From NCBI RefSeq assembly GCF_024494385.1, contig NZ_JAEVLT010000004.1, positions 186,001 through 250,000 on the forward strand: 64,000 nt of DNA, in the 5' to 3' direction. The first letter of the stretch is position 1. Each line of letters begins with the position of its first letter. The translations under genes were made by a program, and so were the position numbers. The DNA comes from Bacillus sp. EB600. Its GTDB lineage: Bacteria > Bacillota > Bacilli > Bacillales > Cytobacillaceae. The notes beneath the pieces are model-generated. The model did not search any database, had not been told where the DNA came from, and saw only the letters and a list, made by a program, of their open reading frames with translations. This document shows, in pieces, positions 45,591 through 54,370 of this stretch.

Positions 45591-45830
45591 TCAGCACCAG
45601 CCGCCTTCATCACAGTCTGTATAGCGGGGGTCTGTTTTGTCAGGAACAGAGACACTTTGATATATTTTCTGCTGATCTGCTTCAAAATGATGTTCAAGCG
45701 TATATTTGCTACCTTCAGGGAGTGTTATTTTTCCAATCGGTGAATTTCCCAAAAACAGTTCAATCTCCCCATTTTTTAATTTACCAATGACACGGTCGGT
45801 TACATCAATTTTCTTTTGCGTTAATGTCAT
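45591..45830 (-). CDS. yusG: YusG family protein (DUF2553)
   Basis: A 79-residue protein with the YusG pattern: KIDVTDRVIGKLKNGEIELF, GKITLPEGSKYTLEHHFEADQQKIY and the terminal YTDCDEGGWC. The function is unknown. The two closing cysteines in a CxxxxxC arrangement might bind metal. The Shine-Dalgarno site is weak. Confidence 0.82.
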   Translation of the reverse strand: MTLTQKKIDVTDRVIGKLKNGEIELFLGNSPIGKITLPEGSKYTLEHHFEADQQKIYQSVSVPDKTDPRYTDCDEGGWC

Positions 45831-45947
45831 TTCTTTTCAGCCTTTCTTTACTAGTATTTTTCATAGTTTATCCATCGACAGACTTAAAAAATTAGGAAAA
45901 GCAAGGAAAAAGAAAACGCCCTGACCTGGTCGAGACGTTTTAAAAAA

Positions 45948-46427
45948 TTAATCGTGTTCGTGGAATCCTGCTTTTGGAGGGTTCACATATTTTCCATCCA
46001 TTTTTACGCCAACGCCCTGATCATAAACCATTTTTCCGCCAAAATATCCGACAGACAAAACGCTAACCGTACATAGCAACGCAAGGATACAATAGACTAT
46101 CAATGAGAAACGGACGAGCTCTTTCTTCTTAACCATGAAGAATACTCTTACTGCCACGACGAGAAAAGCAATTAATGTCGTAACATCTGCTAATTGTGAA
46201 TGATAATGAAGTACATTAGTGTTACCTCTTGCATCCTCCTCAGGGCCTGTCCCAACGGCAATCCACGCACTCAAAAAGGCAAGGATCCAGAGCCACAGCC
46301 CCTGTTTTGGCGATACCTTTCGTTTTGTGATCATTAAAATGATGTCGTAGCAGGTGGCAATGATGATCAGTGCAATCGGAAAATGGACCATAATTGGATG
46401 GATGTGTGAGAAAACCTCTTGAAACAT
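45948..46427 (-). CDS. DUF2231 membrane protein
   Basis: A 159-residue integral membrane protein with four predicted helices and the DUF2231 opening IHPIMVHFPIALII, whose histidines recall heme or metal coordination. A further LHYHSQLAD motif precedes helix three. The C-terminal tail (PPKAGFHEHD) is polar and histidine-bearing. The function is unknown; it is not part of the B. subtilis yus order. The ATG follows AGGAG. Confidence 0.78.
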   Translation of the reverse strand: MFQEVFSHIHPIMVHFPIALIIIATCYDIILMITKRKVSPKQGLWLWILAFLSAWIAVGTGPEEDARGNTNVLHYHSQLADVTTLIAFLVVAVRVFFMVKKKELVRFSLIVYCILALLCTVSVLSVGYFGGKMVYDQGVGVKMDGKYVNPPKAGFHEHD

Positions 46428-46567
46428 AAATGGACACTCCTTCTTAAAAGCTTGTTCTGCTTACTCCACAGTAACAATACCATTGAACTTTTAAAAATTC
46501 TTTAAAAACAAAGTTATTCTAGTTTATAAGTCTGAAACCTATCTGAAATACTCCTTTATCCTGCAAA

Positions 46568-46594
46568 AAAAAGAACAGCTAAACTGCTGCTCTT
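46568..46594 (-). terminator. Terminator downstream of the GcvH-like gene
   Basis: AAGAGCAGC pairs with GCTGTTCTT on the minus strand, followed by TTTTTTTGC. Confidence 0.75.
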
Positions 46595-46617
46595 CAGATG
46601 TGGTTTTTGAATTCTTC

Positions 46618-47007
46618 CTAGTCTTTGTTGATTATTGCTTCATATTGTTCTGCGGTCAGTAATTTCTCTATCCTACTATGATCTAATGGTTCAATGACAA
46701 CCAGCCACCCCTTTTCATAGGGTGACTCATTGACAAATTCCGGGTGGTCATAAAAATCCCCGTTTACATCGGCAATCTTGCCACCGACTGGAGCAATAAG
46801 CTTCAAAATCTTTAAATCCCGTTTATCAGTTTCAATTTCTCCAAACTGTTCATCCGCGGTTACTTCGTCGCCAGGCTCAGGAAGCTCAACAAAAACGATA
46901 TCTCCTAACTTTGCTTGAGCAAAATTGGTGATCCCAACTCGAATCTTTTCCCCTTCAACTTTTACCCATACATGCTTATCGGAGTACCGCAAATCTGTTG
47001 ATATCAT
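46618..47007 (-). CDS. Divergent GcvH-type lipoyl-domain paralogue
   Basis: A 129-residue GcvH-fold protein about half identical to the gcvH product encoded 66 bp upstream. The core is kept ([44 protein letters not shown]). The lipoyl hairpin differs: the expected VESVKTVSE is IETDKRDLKILK, with K62 aligned to the lipoyl lysine but three extra residues and different neighbours. It may be a carrier for another partner, or may no longer be lipoylated. The start is ATG at 47007 after ACGGGGGA. Confidence 0.82.
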   Translation of the reverse strand: MISTDLRYSDKHVWVKVEGEKIRVGITNFAQAKLGDIVFVELPEPGDEVTADEQFGEIETDKRDLKILKLIAPVGGKIADVNGDFYDHPEFVNESPYEKGWLVVIEPLDHSRIEKLLTAEQYEAIINKD

Positions 47008-47072
47008 CACAATCAATCCCCCGTAAAAACTTACCGCTTATCTATAATTATTCCTGTGGAAATAGCTAGTAA

Positions 47073-47456
47073 CTAATCTTCTTTTATTATGTCATCATAT
47101 TGTTCAGGTGTTAAAAGTTTATCCACCTCGCTGGAATCTGTTAATTCAATGGCAATCATCCAAGCCTTTTCATATGGAGACTCATTGACAGATTCCGGGT
47201 TGTCATTTAAATCTTCATTTATTTCAACCACTTTTCCGCTTACAGGAGCATAAAGCTCTGAAACAGTTTTAACTGATTCTACACTGCCAAACGGCTGGTC
47301 AATTGTTACTTCAGTGCCTACTTCCGGAAGCTCAACAAAAACGATATCTCCTAATTCATGCTGAGCAAAATGAGTGATCCCGACACGAACCTTTTCTCCT
47401 TCGACTTTTACCCATTCATGTTCTTCAGTATACTTTAAATCTTTTGGTGTGTTCAT
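47073..47456 (-). CDS. gcvH: Glycine cleavage system H protein / lipoyl carrier GcvH
   Basis: A 127-residue H protein, standard length, with lipoyl lysine K63 in [15 protein letters not shown] and the [11 protein letters not shown] block. It shuttles aminomethyl groups in glycine cleavage and in Bacillus also relays lipoate from GcvH to E2 domains. The gcvT and gcvP genes are not in the window. The start is ATG at 47456 after TTGGAGGG. Confidence 0.93.
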   Translation of the reverse strand: MNTPKDLKYTEEHEWVKVEGEKVRVGITHFAQHELGDIVFVELPEVGTEVTIDQPFGSVESVKTVSELYAPVSGKVVEINEDLNDNPESVNESPYEKAWMIAIELTDSSEVDKLLTPEQYDDIIKED

Positions 47457-47619
47457 TAAAAATCCCTCCAATAGTAAATTAGTAATTCCACTCTGTATGT
47501 ATCCTATCCAGCAGCGATCATGAAGATTCAAACAGCGCCCCCGATAAGATCAACTAAGGCGGCAAAAGATCTTACTGCCAGTAGTTTCACATTATCTTAA
47601 TCTAAATACAAATTCAAGT

Positions 47620-47976
47620 TTACAACCACATTTTTTCGAAGCTTTCCTCGTTAAAACCGACGGTAACTTTTTCACCATCCGTCAAAATAGGTCTTTTCAT
47701 TAACATGCCATCACTTGCAAGCAAGTCAAGCAGCTCCTGCTCTGAAGCAGTCTTCATTTTATCCTTTAATCCCAGCTCCCGATACTTTTGACCACTTGTA
47801 TTAAAAAATTTATTTAGACTGAGCCCGCTCTTTTGGTGAAAATTCTCAAGTTCCTCCCGAGACGGAGGATTTTCAACAATATGTATTTCTTGATAAGAAA
47901 CCTGATGTTCATCCAGCCATTTTTTCGCTTTTCGGCAGGTACCACATTTAGGATACCAATAAAACGTTACTTTCAT
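47620..47976 (-). CDS. yusI: ArsC/Spx-family protein YusI
   Basis: A 118-residue thioredoxin-fold protein of the arsenate-reductase-like group. The N-terminal CxxC (PKCGTC) sits on the active-site loop, and MLMKRPILTDGEKVTVGF is the family's C-terminal RP motif. It could be a redox-sensing or reductase protein; arsenate as substrate is not established. The start is ATG at 47976, giving the same length as B. subtilis YusI. Confidence 0.87.
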   Translation of the reverse strand: MKVTFYWYPKCGTCRKAKKWLDEHQVSYQEIHIVENPPSREELENFHQKSGLSLNKFFNTSGQKYRELGLKDKMKTASEQELLDLLASDGMLMKRPILTDGEKVTVGFNEESFEKMWL

Positions 47977-48221
47977 CCCTTTTATCACCTTCACTCCCAC
48001 TATCTAGCATTTCAAAGAAATAGTACCGTACTAGAAATTTTTTCCTAACATGCAGTGTCTTAAACAATAATGAAAAACCACATAGAAAAAACTTTCGACC
48101 TTTTTAGTGCAAATTCCTTCTTTCTCATCGAAAAATTTAAAAAGAAAGGATCTACCCCCCTTAGCAATTGATTTGCTCATTGCTTTCGGAGTTTAGACCC
48201 TGTTTATATCCTCTTTTAAAT

Positions 48222-50003
48222 TTATCCTATAAAGCGTTCGGCAGCAATAAGTTGATTGGCAGCCTCTCTTTTCTTTGCAATAACATTAATTGGAGTGTGT
48301 CGGGTAAATTTACGAAGCGCAGAGAGTAGCATTCTTAACGTATCTCCTTGTTCTGTAGCCACCAGCGTTTCTTTTGCATGCTGTTCAATTTCATTGAAAG
48401 ACTCCTGGCAAAAAATTTGCGTATAAAGAAGCTTTTGTTTACTCTTTTCAAAGCCTGCTTTTTTAATCGCTTTTTCCGTCCGCACTACCACCGATTCCAT
48501 TGCATAAGCGTTGGAGACAATATCAGCAATATTCGCCAAAATTTCCTGTTCCTGATCAAGTGCTTTACCATATTTTTGGACTGCTAAGCCCAATGCCAAT
48601 AAGCCAATCTTCTTTGCATTCCTGACAAGGTGCTTTTCTTGTGCCAAAGGCTCATCACTGGGATCCTCCGGTATCAGCATCATCAGTTCCTCCTGCAGGC
48701 TTTGCGCTTTTTGGAGTAATGGGAGCTCACCCTTTAATGCTTTACGAATATAGGTGCCAGGCACAAGCAGACGGTTAATTTCATTCGTCCCTTCAAAAAT
48801 ACGATTAATTCGGGAATCGCGGTAGGCTCTTTCTATCGCGTAGTCCTCCATATAGCCATAACCGCCATGAATTTGTACTCCCTCATCAACCACATAATCA
48901 AGCGTCTCCGAAGCAAAAAACTTATTCAACGAACATTCAATGGCATATTCTGCAATCGAATTCGCCACTTCCTTGCGGTTTTTGAGATCTTCATCGGTAA
49001 GCCGGCTCATCCGGTCTTCGAATAATCCAACGGTACGATAAACGGAACTTTCAGTTGCATAAATTTTTGCAGCCATTGTTGCTAATTTTTCTTTTGTTAA
49101 ATTAAATTGGGAAATTGGGGTGTTAAATTGCTGCCGGACGTTGGCATATTTTACAGTTAAATCAAAAGCATATTTAGCTGCCCCAACGGCGCCTACCCCC
49201 AGTTTATAGCGGCCGATATTTAAAATATTAAAGGCAATAACATGCCCCCGCCCAGCTTCACCAAGAAGATTTTCAACAGGTACGGGAACATCTTCGAGAA
49301 CCAACGTTCTTGTCGACGAACCCTTAAGCCCCATTTTCTTTTCTTCTGCTCCGGTGGAAACCCCTTTACATTCCCTCTCAACAATAAATGTAGAAAAATG
49401 CTGGCCATCAATTTTTGCGTACACAATAAATATATCTGCAAACCCCGAATTCGTAATCCACTGTTTTTCACCATTTAATAGATAATGTGTTCCCTCGGCA
49501 TTTAGCTTTGCTGTGGCCTTTGCTCCTAATGCATCCGACCCGGAACCTGGTTCAGTAAGCGCATAAGCAGCTATTTTTTCTCCTGTAGCTAAAAAGGGTA
49601 AATACTTTTGCTTCTGCTGTTCAGTGCCAAATAAAATGATCGGCAGTGAACCGATTCCAACATGTGCTCCGTGTGTAATCGAGAAGCCTCCGGCGCGGGC
49701 CATTTTTTCAGTAATTAAGGCAGAGCTGATTTTATCTAAACCTAAACCGCCATACTCTTCAGGCACATCAGCACATAATAAACCAAGCTCACCTGCTTGT
49801 TTTAATAGTTTTACCGAACGATCAAATTCATGATTTTCAATGTACTCAACCTGAGGCATAACTTCTTTTTCAATAAAATCCTCAGTCAGCTTTGCAATCA
49901 TTTTTTGCTCATCCGTATAATCTTCAGGAGTGAACATTTGTTGATAGGAAATATCCTCGATTAAAAAGCTTCCGCCTTTAATGACGTTTTCAGTTTGCTT
50001 CAT
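48222..50003 (-). CDS. fadE: Acyl-CoA dehydrogenase FadE
   Basis: A 593-residue long-chain acyl-CoA dehydrogenase with the signatures YALTEPGSGSDALGAKATA and QIHGGYGYMEDY..ERAYRDSRI, and the extra C-terminal ~180-residue domain typical of the long Bacillus FadE. It performs the first step of beta-oxidation, passing electrons to ETF. The start is ATG at 50003, 7 nt after GGAGG. Last gene of fadN-fadA-fadE. Confidence 0.93.
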   Translation of the reverse strand: MKQTENVIKGGSFLIEDISYQQMFTPEDYTDEQKMIAKLTEDFIEKEVMPQVEYIENHEFDRSVKLLKQAGELGLLCADVPEEYGGLGLDKISSALITEKMARAGGFSITHGAHVGIGSLPIILFGTEQQKQKYLPFLATGEKIAAYALTEPGSGSDALGAKATAKLNAEGTHYLLNGEKQWITNSGFADIFIVYAKIDGQHFSTFIVERECKGVSTGAEEKKMGLKGSSTRTLVLEDVPVPVENLLGEAGRGHVIAFNILNIGRYKLGVGAVGAAKYAFDLTVKYANVRQQFNTPISQFNLTKEKLATMAAKIYATESSVYRTVGLFEDRMSRLTDEDLKNRKEVANSIAEYAIECSLNKFFASETLDYVVDEGVQIHGGYGYMEDYAIERAYRDSRINRIFEGTNEINRLLVPGTYIRKALKGELPLLQKAQSLQEELMMLIPEDPSDEPLAQEKHLVRNAKKIGLLALGLAVQKYGKALDQEQEILANIADIVSNAYAMESVVVRTEKAIKKAGFEKSKQKLLYTQIFCQESFNEIEQHAKETLVATEQGDTLRMLLSALRKFTRHTPINVIAKKREAANQLIAAERFIG

Positions 50004-50041
50004 GACCTTTCCTCCGATCATTTTTCAAAAATAAACAACAA

Positions 50042-50094
50042 AAAGCGTACCGTTTAGCGACGTTTACTAGTCGCTGGGTGCTGGAGCTAGACAC
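50042..50094 (+). repeat. Repeat family B, minimal copy between fadA and fadE
   Basis: AAAAAGCGTACCGTTTAGCG, CGTTTACTAGTCGCT and GGGTGCTGGAGCTAGACACC keep only the two pairing ends of the family. Confidence 0.65.
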
Positions 50095-50123
50095 CAAGGG
50101 AATTTTTCCCTGCTTTTGCTTAC

Positions 50124-51299
50124 TTACAGAAGTTCAAATACTCCGGCGGCCCCCATCCCACCGCCGATACACATCGTCACGACACCAAATTGCACATTGC
50201 GGCGTTTCATTTCATGCAGCAAGGTTAAGGTCAGCTTTGTACCGGTGCAGCCAAGTGGGTGCCCAAGGGCAATTGCGCCGCCATTGACATTGACTTTTTC
50301 CTCATCAAGCCCTAGCTCACGGATTACTTGGATCGATTGTGATGCAAAGGCTTCATTGAGTTCAAATAAGCCGATATCCGAAATGTCTAAACCTGCCTGC
50401 TTTAACGCCTTGGGAACAGCAACGACTGGACCAACGCCCATAATTTCCGGTGGCACTCCTCCGACAGCAAACGACCTGAATTTTGCCATTGGCGCAAGAC
50501 CAAGCGATTCCGCTTTTTCCCGGTCCATGACCATTACTGCGGCAGCACCATCACTTGTTTGCGAAGCGTTGCCGGCAGTCACACTGCCCGTCACTGAAAA
50601 TGCCGGACGGAGCTTAGCGAGCGTCTGCGGATTTGTGTCTGGACGGACCCCTTCATCCTCAGAAAATCGAATTGTTCTTTCCACTACTTTATTGTCTTTT
50701 CCGATGGTACGGTTTGTTACGTCTACAGGAACAATTTCATCAACAAATTTTCCTTCCTGAATAGCCTTTGCAGCTCGCTGATGACTGCGGACGGCAAACG
50801 CATCCTGGTCTTCTCGGGAAATGCCGTATTTTTTGGCCACTTGTTCAGCTGTATGCCCCATACTCATATAATACTGAGGCGCACTTTCCGCTAATTTGAT
50901 GTTTGGCCGAACGACATGACCCATCATTGGCACAAGGCTCATTGATTCAGCCCCGCCGGCGATTGCAGTATCCATTTGCCCAGTGATAATTCCCTGTGCC
51001 GCGTAGGCGATTGATTGAAGACCGGAAGAACAGTAGCGATTAATGGTAATTGCCGGAACTGTATAGGGCAGACCGGACAAAGCCCCAATGTTGCGAGCCA
51101 TGTTCATCCCCTGCTCAGCTTCCGGCATCGCGCAGCCAAAGATTAAATCATCAATATTTCCTTCGTAGTTCCCCGCTCGCCTCAGTGTTTCCTTTACTGC
51201 TATTGCCCCTAAGTCATCTGGGCGCATGTGGGCAAGTGTACCCTTTTTTGCTTTCCCGACAGGGGTTCTGGCACCTGCGACAATGACAGCTTCTCTCAT
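50124..51299 (-). CDS. fadA: Acetyl-CoA C-acyltransferase (3-ketoacyl-CoA thiolase) FadA
   Basis: A 391-residue thiolase with acylated C90 (INRYCSSGLQ), the histidine of GGAIALGHPLGCTG and the second cysteine of MCIGGGMG. It splits 3-ketoacyl-CoA to acetyl-CoA. The ATG follows AGAGAGGGAACGAA. Confidence 0.94.
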   Translation of the reverse strand: MREAVIVAGARTPVGKAKKGTLAHMRPDDLGAIAVKETLRRAGNYEGNIDDLIFGCAMPEAEQGMNMARNIGALSGLPYTVPAITINRYCSSGLQSIAYAAQGIITGQMDTAIAGGAESMSLVPMMGHVVRPNIKLAESAPQYYMSMGHTAEQVAKKYGISREDQDAFAVRSHQRAAKAIQEGKFVDEIVPVDVTNRTIGKDNKVVERTIRFSEDEGVRPDTNPQTLAKLRPAFSVTGSVTAGNASQTSDGAAAVMVMDREKAESLGLAPMAKFRSFAVGGVPPEIMGVGPVVAVPKALKQAGLDISDIGLFELNEAFASQSIQVIRELGLDEEKVNVNGGAIALGHPLGCTGTKLTLTLLHEMKRRNVQFGVVTMCIGGGMGAAGVFELL

Positions 51300-51414
51300 T
51301 TCGTTCCCTCTCTTTCTCTATCAATTTAGTAAATGGCGTGATTTCAATTTTATTTCATCGATTTTTACATTTATTTTTGAAGAAGTGCAAGCTGACTCCG
51401 ATGCTTTTGGAATG

Positions 51415-51540
51415 ATTCCGCCAATATCGATGATAATACCGCCAAACTAACCATTAATTGCGCCAAACAGAAATTTATTTCGCCAAATTCACGATTATTC
51501 CGCCAAAACTAAAGTTTATTCCGCCAACGACTAAATTTGA
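51415..51540. repeat. Phased array of six CGCCAA boxes between fadN and fadA
   Basis: CGCCAA occurs at 51419, 51440, 51461, 51481, 51501 and 51522, i.e. every 20-21 bp. Units read roughly TTCCGCCAA then a variable ten bases ending in TTA. On the transcribed strand the box is TTGGCG. The rest of the 273-bp gap holds no gene. Confidence 0.8.
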
Positions 51541-51572
51541 TCTCCTTGCTGATCTCGCTTGCAACCAAATCT

Positions 51573-53957
51573 CTAATTACGAAGCGGCTTGCCTTTCACA
51601 AGCATATGCTGCATACGTTGCTGTGTTTTAGGTTCAGCAACAAGGCTTAAAAATGCTTCTCTCTCTAAATCTAACAAGTATTGTTCATCGACTTCTGTTC
51701 CATATGGAACATTCCCGCCTGCAAGCACAAAGGCAAGTTTTTTTGCAATCTTTAAATCATATTCGGAAATATAGCCGGATAGAAACATCGCTTCCGCACC
51801 CAGTAACAACGTTGCATAGCCTGTATCCCCAACAACAGGGATTTTTTTACGAACCCTTGGCTTATAGCCCTTTTCATGTAAGGCAAGAACAGCTTGCTTG
51901 GCATCGTACAAGAGGTGATCACCATTCACGCTGATTCCATCAGCAGCTCCCAGAAAATTATTTTCACGAGCCTCATCACCTGACCCAGAAACCTTTGCCA
52001 GCGCGATCGTTTCAAATACCTTATTTGCGACCTTTTGAAGATCAACCTCGACACCGTTAGCTATCCTCTCAATATGCCTACAATAAAGCTCTTTATTTCC
52101 ACCGCCGCCTGGAATAACGCCAACACCCGTTTCTACAAGCCCCATATAGGTTTCTGAGGCCGCCTGCACATAGGCAGCTGGAAGGCAAACCTCCGCACCG
52201 CCGCCTAGCGTCATTGCAAATGGTGCTGCTACAATCGGTTTTGAACTGTATTTTATTTTCATCATGGCCTGCTGAAAATGACGGACAACGAGCTCAAGCT
52301 CAAAAATATTATCGTCCTGTGCCTCCATTAAAATGAGCGCAAGATTTGCACCGACACAGAAGTTTTTCCCCTGATTCCCAATCACGAGCCCTTTGAAATT
52401 TTTTTCAACTTCATCAACCGCAAAGTTAATCATTTGAATAATATCTAAGCCAATCGCATTATTCGGTGAATGAAATTCTAAGAGCGCTACCCCATCGCCA
52501 AGATCAAGTAAGCTGGCACCGCTGTTCTTTTTAATTACACCTTTTTGGTTCTTCAATTGGTTGATATTGATAACCTTTGGATTTACTTCAACCGGTTTAT
52601 ATTCTCCATTTTTGTAAAAATAAAGCTGACCCTGCTCTTCTTTATAGAAGGAAGTAAACCCTTTACACTGCATATCCGAAATCCAGGCCGGGATTTCCTC
52701 CCCCTCTTCCGTCATTCTTTGTACAGTCCGTTCTAAGCCAAGCGCATCCCATGCTTCAAATGGCCCCATTTCCCAGCCGAAGCCCCATTTCATGGCACGG
52801 TCAATCGCAACCAAATCATCCGCAATTGTTCCTAAAAGTCCGGCGGAATAAAGGAGAACCGGACTGAAAATCTTCCAAAGCAGATTGCCTGCCCTGTCAT
52901 CCGCATAAATCAGCGCTTTCATTTTATTGGCAAGACCCTTTTCCTGCTTGCTGGCCTCAATTGCTGGAGATTTCAGCTTTTTACGCGGCCCATATTCTAA
53001 TGTATGTGGATCAAGTTCAAGAATTTCTTTCCCCTTTTTTATAAAGAAGCCTTGACCAGCTTTACTGCCCAGCCAGCCTTTTTCAAGCATTGTTTTCATA
53101 AAGGCCGGAACCTCAAAGATTTCTTTTTCGTGACCCTCAACCTGTTCATATACATTACCGGCTACATGGATAAAGGTATCGAGCCCTACGACGTCAAGCG
53201 TCCGGAACGTGGCACTTTTTGGGCGGCCAATCAGCGGGCCGGTAACTGAATCAACCTCGCCAACACTGAACCCACCTTTGATCATTTCCCGAAGTGTCAC
53301 TAACAGACCATAAGTACCTATCCGGTTGGCAATAAAGTTCGGCGTGTCTTTAGCAACCACTACACCTTTACCGAGAATATCTTCACCGAATTTCCTTATA
53401 AAGGAAAGTACCTCAGAGGCTGTATATTGCGTGGGAATTACTTCAAGCAATTTAAGATAGCGCGGCGGATTGAAAAAATGAGTCCCAAGAAAATGCTTTT
53501 GAAAATCCGCTGATCTTCCCTCCACCATAGCCTCTACTGAAATACCCGAGGTATTTGAGCTGACAATACTGCCTGGCTTGCGGTATTGATCCACCTTCTC
53601 AAAGATTTGTTTTTTGACAGCTAGATTTTCAACAACCACTTCAATTACCCAGTCAACGTCCTTTAATCTATTTAAATCATCCTCCAAATTTCCCGCTTCA
53701 ACGAGTGCAATGTTTCCTTTTACTGTAAGTGGGGCCGGCTTTTGTTTTAAAAGCCTTTGTAATGACATTGTACTGATCCGATTGCGTACTTGTTTGTCAG
53801 TAAGTGTTAACCCCATTGCTTTCTCTTCTTCGGTTAATTCCTTAGGGACGATATCCAATAATAATGTTGGGATTCCCACATTTGCTAGATGGGCAGCAAT
53901 TCCTGAGCCCATTACTCCAGATCCCAAAACAGCAGCTTTTCGAATGGATTGGATCAA
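51573..53957 (-). CDS. fadN: 3-hydroxyacyl-CoA dehydrogenase / enoyl-CoA hydratase FadN
   Basis: A 794-residue bifunctional protein. The N-terminal 3-hydroxyacyl-CoA dehydrogenase starts with the NAD motif LGSGVMGSGIAAHLA and includes THFFNPPRYLKLLEVI. The C-terminal third is an enoyl-CoA hydratase domain (LLEFHSPNNAIGLDII, VIGNQGKNFCVGANLALI, AAPFAMTLGGGAEVCL). It performs the two middle steps of beta-oxidation. The start is TTG at 53957 after GAAGGAGG. A consensus FadR operator lies 22 bp upstream. Confidence 0.94.
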   Translation of the reverse strand: MIQSIRKAAVLGSGVMGSGIAAHLANVGIPTLLLDIVPKELTEEEKAMGLTLTDKQVRNRISTMSLQRLLKQKPAPLTVKGNIALVEAGNLEDDLNRLKDVDWVIEVVVENLAVKKQIFEKVDQYRKPGSIVSSNTSGISVEAMVEGRSADFQKHFLGTHFFNPPRYLKLLEVIPTQYTASEVLSFIRKFGEDILGKGVVVAKDTPNFIANRIGTYGLLVTLREMIKGGFSVGEVDSVTGPLIGRPKSATFRTLDVVGLDTFIHVAGNVYEQVEGHEKEIFEVPAFMKTMLEKGWLGSKAGQGFFIKKGKEILELDPHTLEYGPRKKLKSPAIEASKQEKGLANKMKALIYADDRAGNLLWKIFSPVLLYSAGLLGTIADDLVAIDRAMKWGFGWEMGPFEAWDALGLERTVQRMTEEGEEIPAWISDMQCKGFTSFYKEEQGQLYFYKNGEYKPVEVNPKVININQLKNQKGVIKKNSGASLLDLGDGVALLEFHSPNNAIGLDIIQMINFAVDEVEKNFKGLVIGNQGKNFCVGANLALILMEAQDDNIFELELVVRHFQQAMMKIKYSSKPIVAAPFAMTLGGGAEVCLPAAYVQAASETYMGLVETGVGVIPGGGGNKELYCRHIERIANGVEVDLQKVANKVFETIALAKVSGSGDEARENNFLGAADGISVNGDHLLYDAKQAVLALHEKGYKPRVRKKIPVVGDTGYATLLLGAEAMFLSGYISEYDLKIAKKLAFVLAGGNVPYGTEVDEQYLLDLEREAFLSLVAEPKTQQRMQHMLVKGKPLRN

Positions 53958-53979
53958 ATTTTCTCCTCCTTCGTTGTAT

Positions 53980-53997
53980 TGAATGAATACTCATTCA
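53980..53997. promoter_or_regulatory. FadR (YsiA) operator
   Basis: TGAATGAATACTCATTCA is an exact fit to the B. subtilis FadR box TGAATGAWTANTCATTCA. It is directly upstream of fadN, so acyl-CoA should induce the operon. Confidence 0.88.
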
Positions 53998-54107
53998 TTT
54001 TCTGCTAACAAAAAGATCTATGGTTGCTTGCTATTATTACTATAAAAGATTTGTAATATTTGTGCAATTGAAAATTTTTAAAACTAAAAAATCATTTATT
54101 GTGTTTG

Positions 54108-54137
54108 TCATATGAATTTCCTTACCTGGGTATTCTA
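54108..54137 (+). promoter_or_regulatory. Possible sigma-G promoter of yuzL
   Basis: TCATA, 18 bp, TATTCTA is one mismatch per element from the sigma-G pattern GYATR-N18-CATWMTA. The -10 ends 19 bp before the yuzL start, which is tight. Confidence 0.35.
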
Positions 54138-54156
54138 ATGTTCGAGGTGATGAAAA

Positions 54157-54291
54157 ATGGCGAGAGTGAAAAAAGACCCCTCCACAGCAGGCGTAAGTGC
54201 TGCAAGTGTAAAAGGTAATGCCGGCCCAACCGTTGAGGGCGATGGCGGCGGAAAAAGAAACAGCCAGAATAACCAATATAAAAGAAAATAG
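54157..54291 (+). CDS. yuzL: YuzL family small basic protein
   Basis: A 44-residue basic protein, glycine/serine/asparagine-rich, with the YuzL pattern KKDPSTAGVSAASVKGNAGP and a lysine/arginine-rich tail. It resembles small acid-soluble-type spore proteins in size and composition. The gene lies between fadN and fadM as in B. subtilis. The ATG is 5 nt after GAGGTGAT. A terminator follows. Confidence 0.78.
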   Translation: MARVKKDPSTAGVSAASVKGNAGPTVEGDGGGKRNSQNNQYKRK

Positions 54292-54336
54292 AAAAGCTAA
54301 AAGCAACCAAATGAAGGAACATAAACTCAAACCTTT

Positions 54337-54362
54337 GACCCCTCATTCTAGCTAGAGGGGTC
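54337..54362. terminator. Bidirectional terminator yuzL/fadM
   Basis: GACCCCTC pairs with GAGGGGTC around a 10-nt loop, between convergent genes. Confidence 0.75.
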
Positions 54363-54370
54363 TGCCATTT

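Noticed and set aside
50116..50760. 214-codon forward frame in fadA
   Set aside because: It is antisense to the thiolase gene, whose catalytic motifs are all present; the forward frame is low-complexity Ser/Pro/Thr.
51415..51540. CRISPR-like array
   Set aside because: Units are only 20-21 bp with 6-9 conserved bases and no unique spacers of equal length; no cas gene is near.
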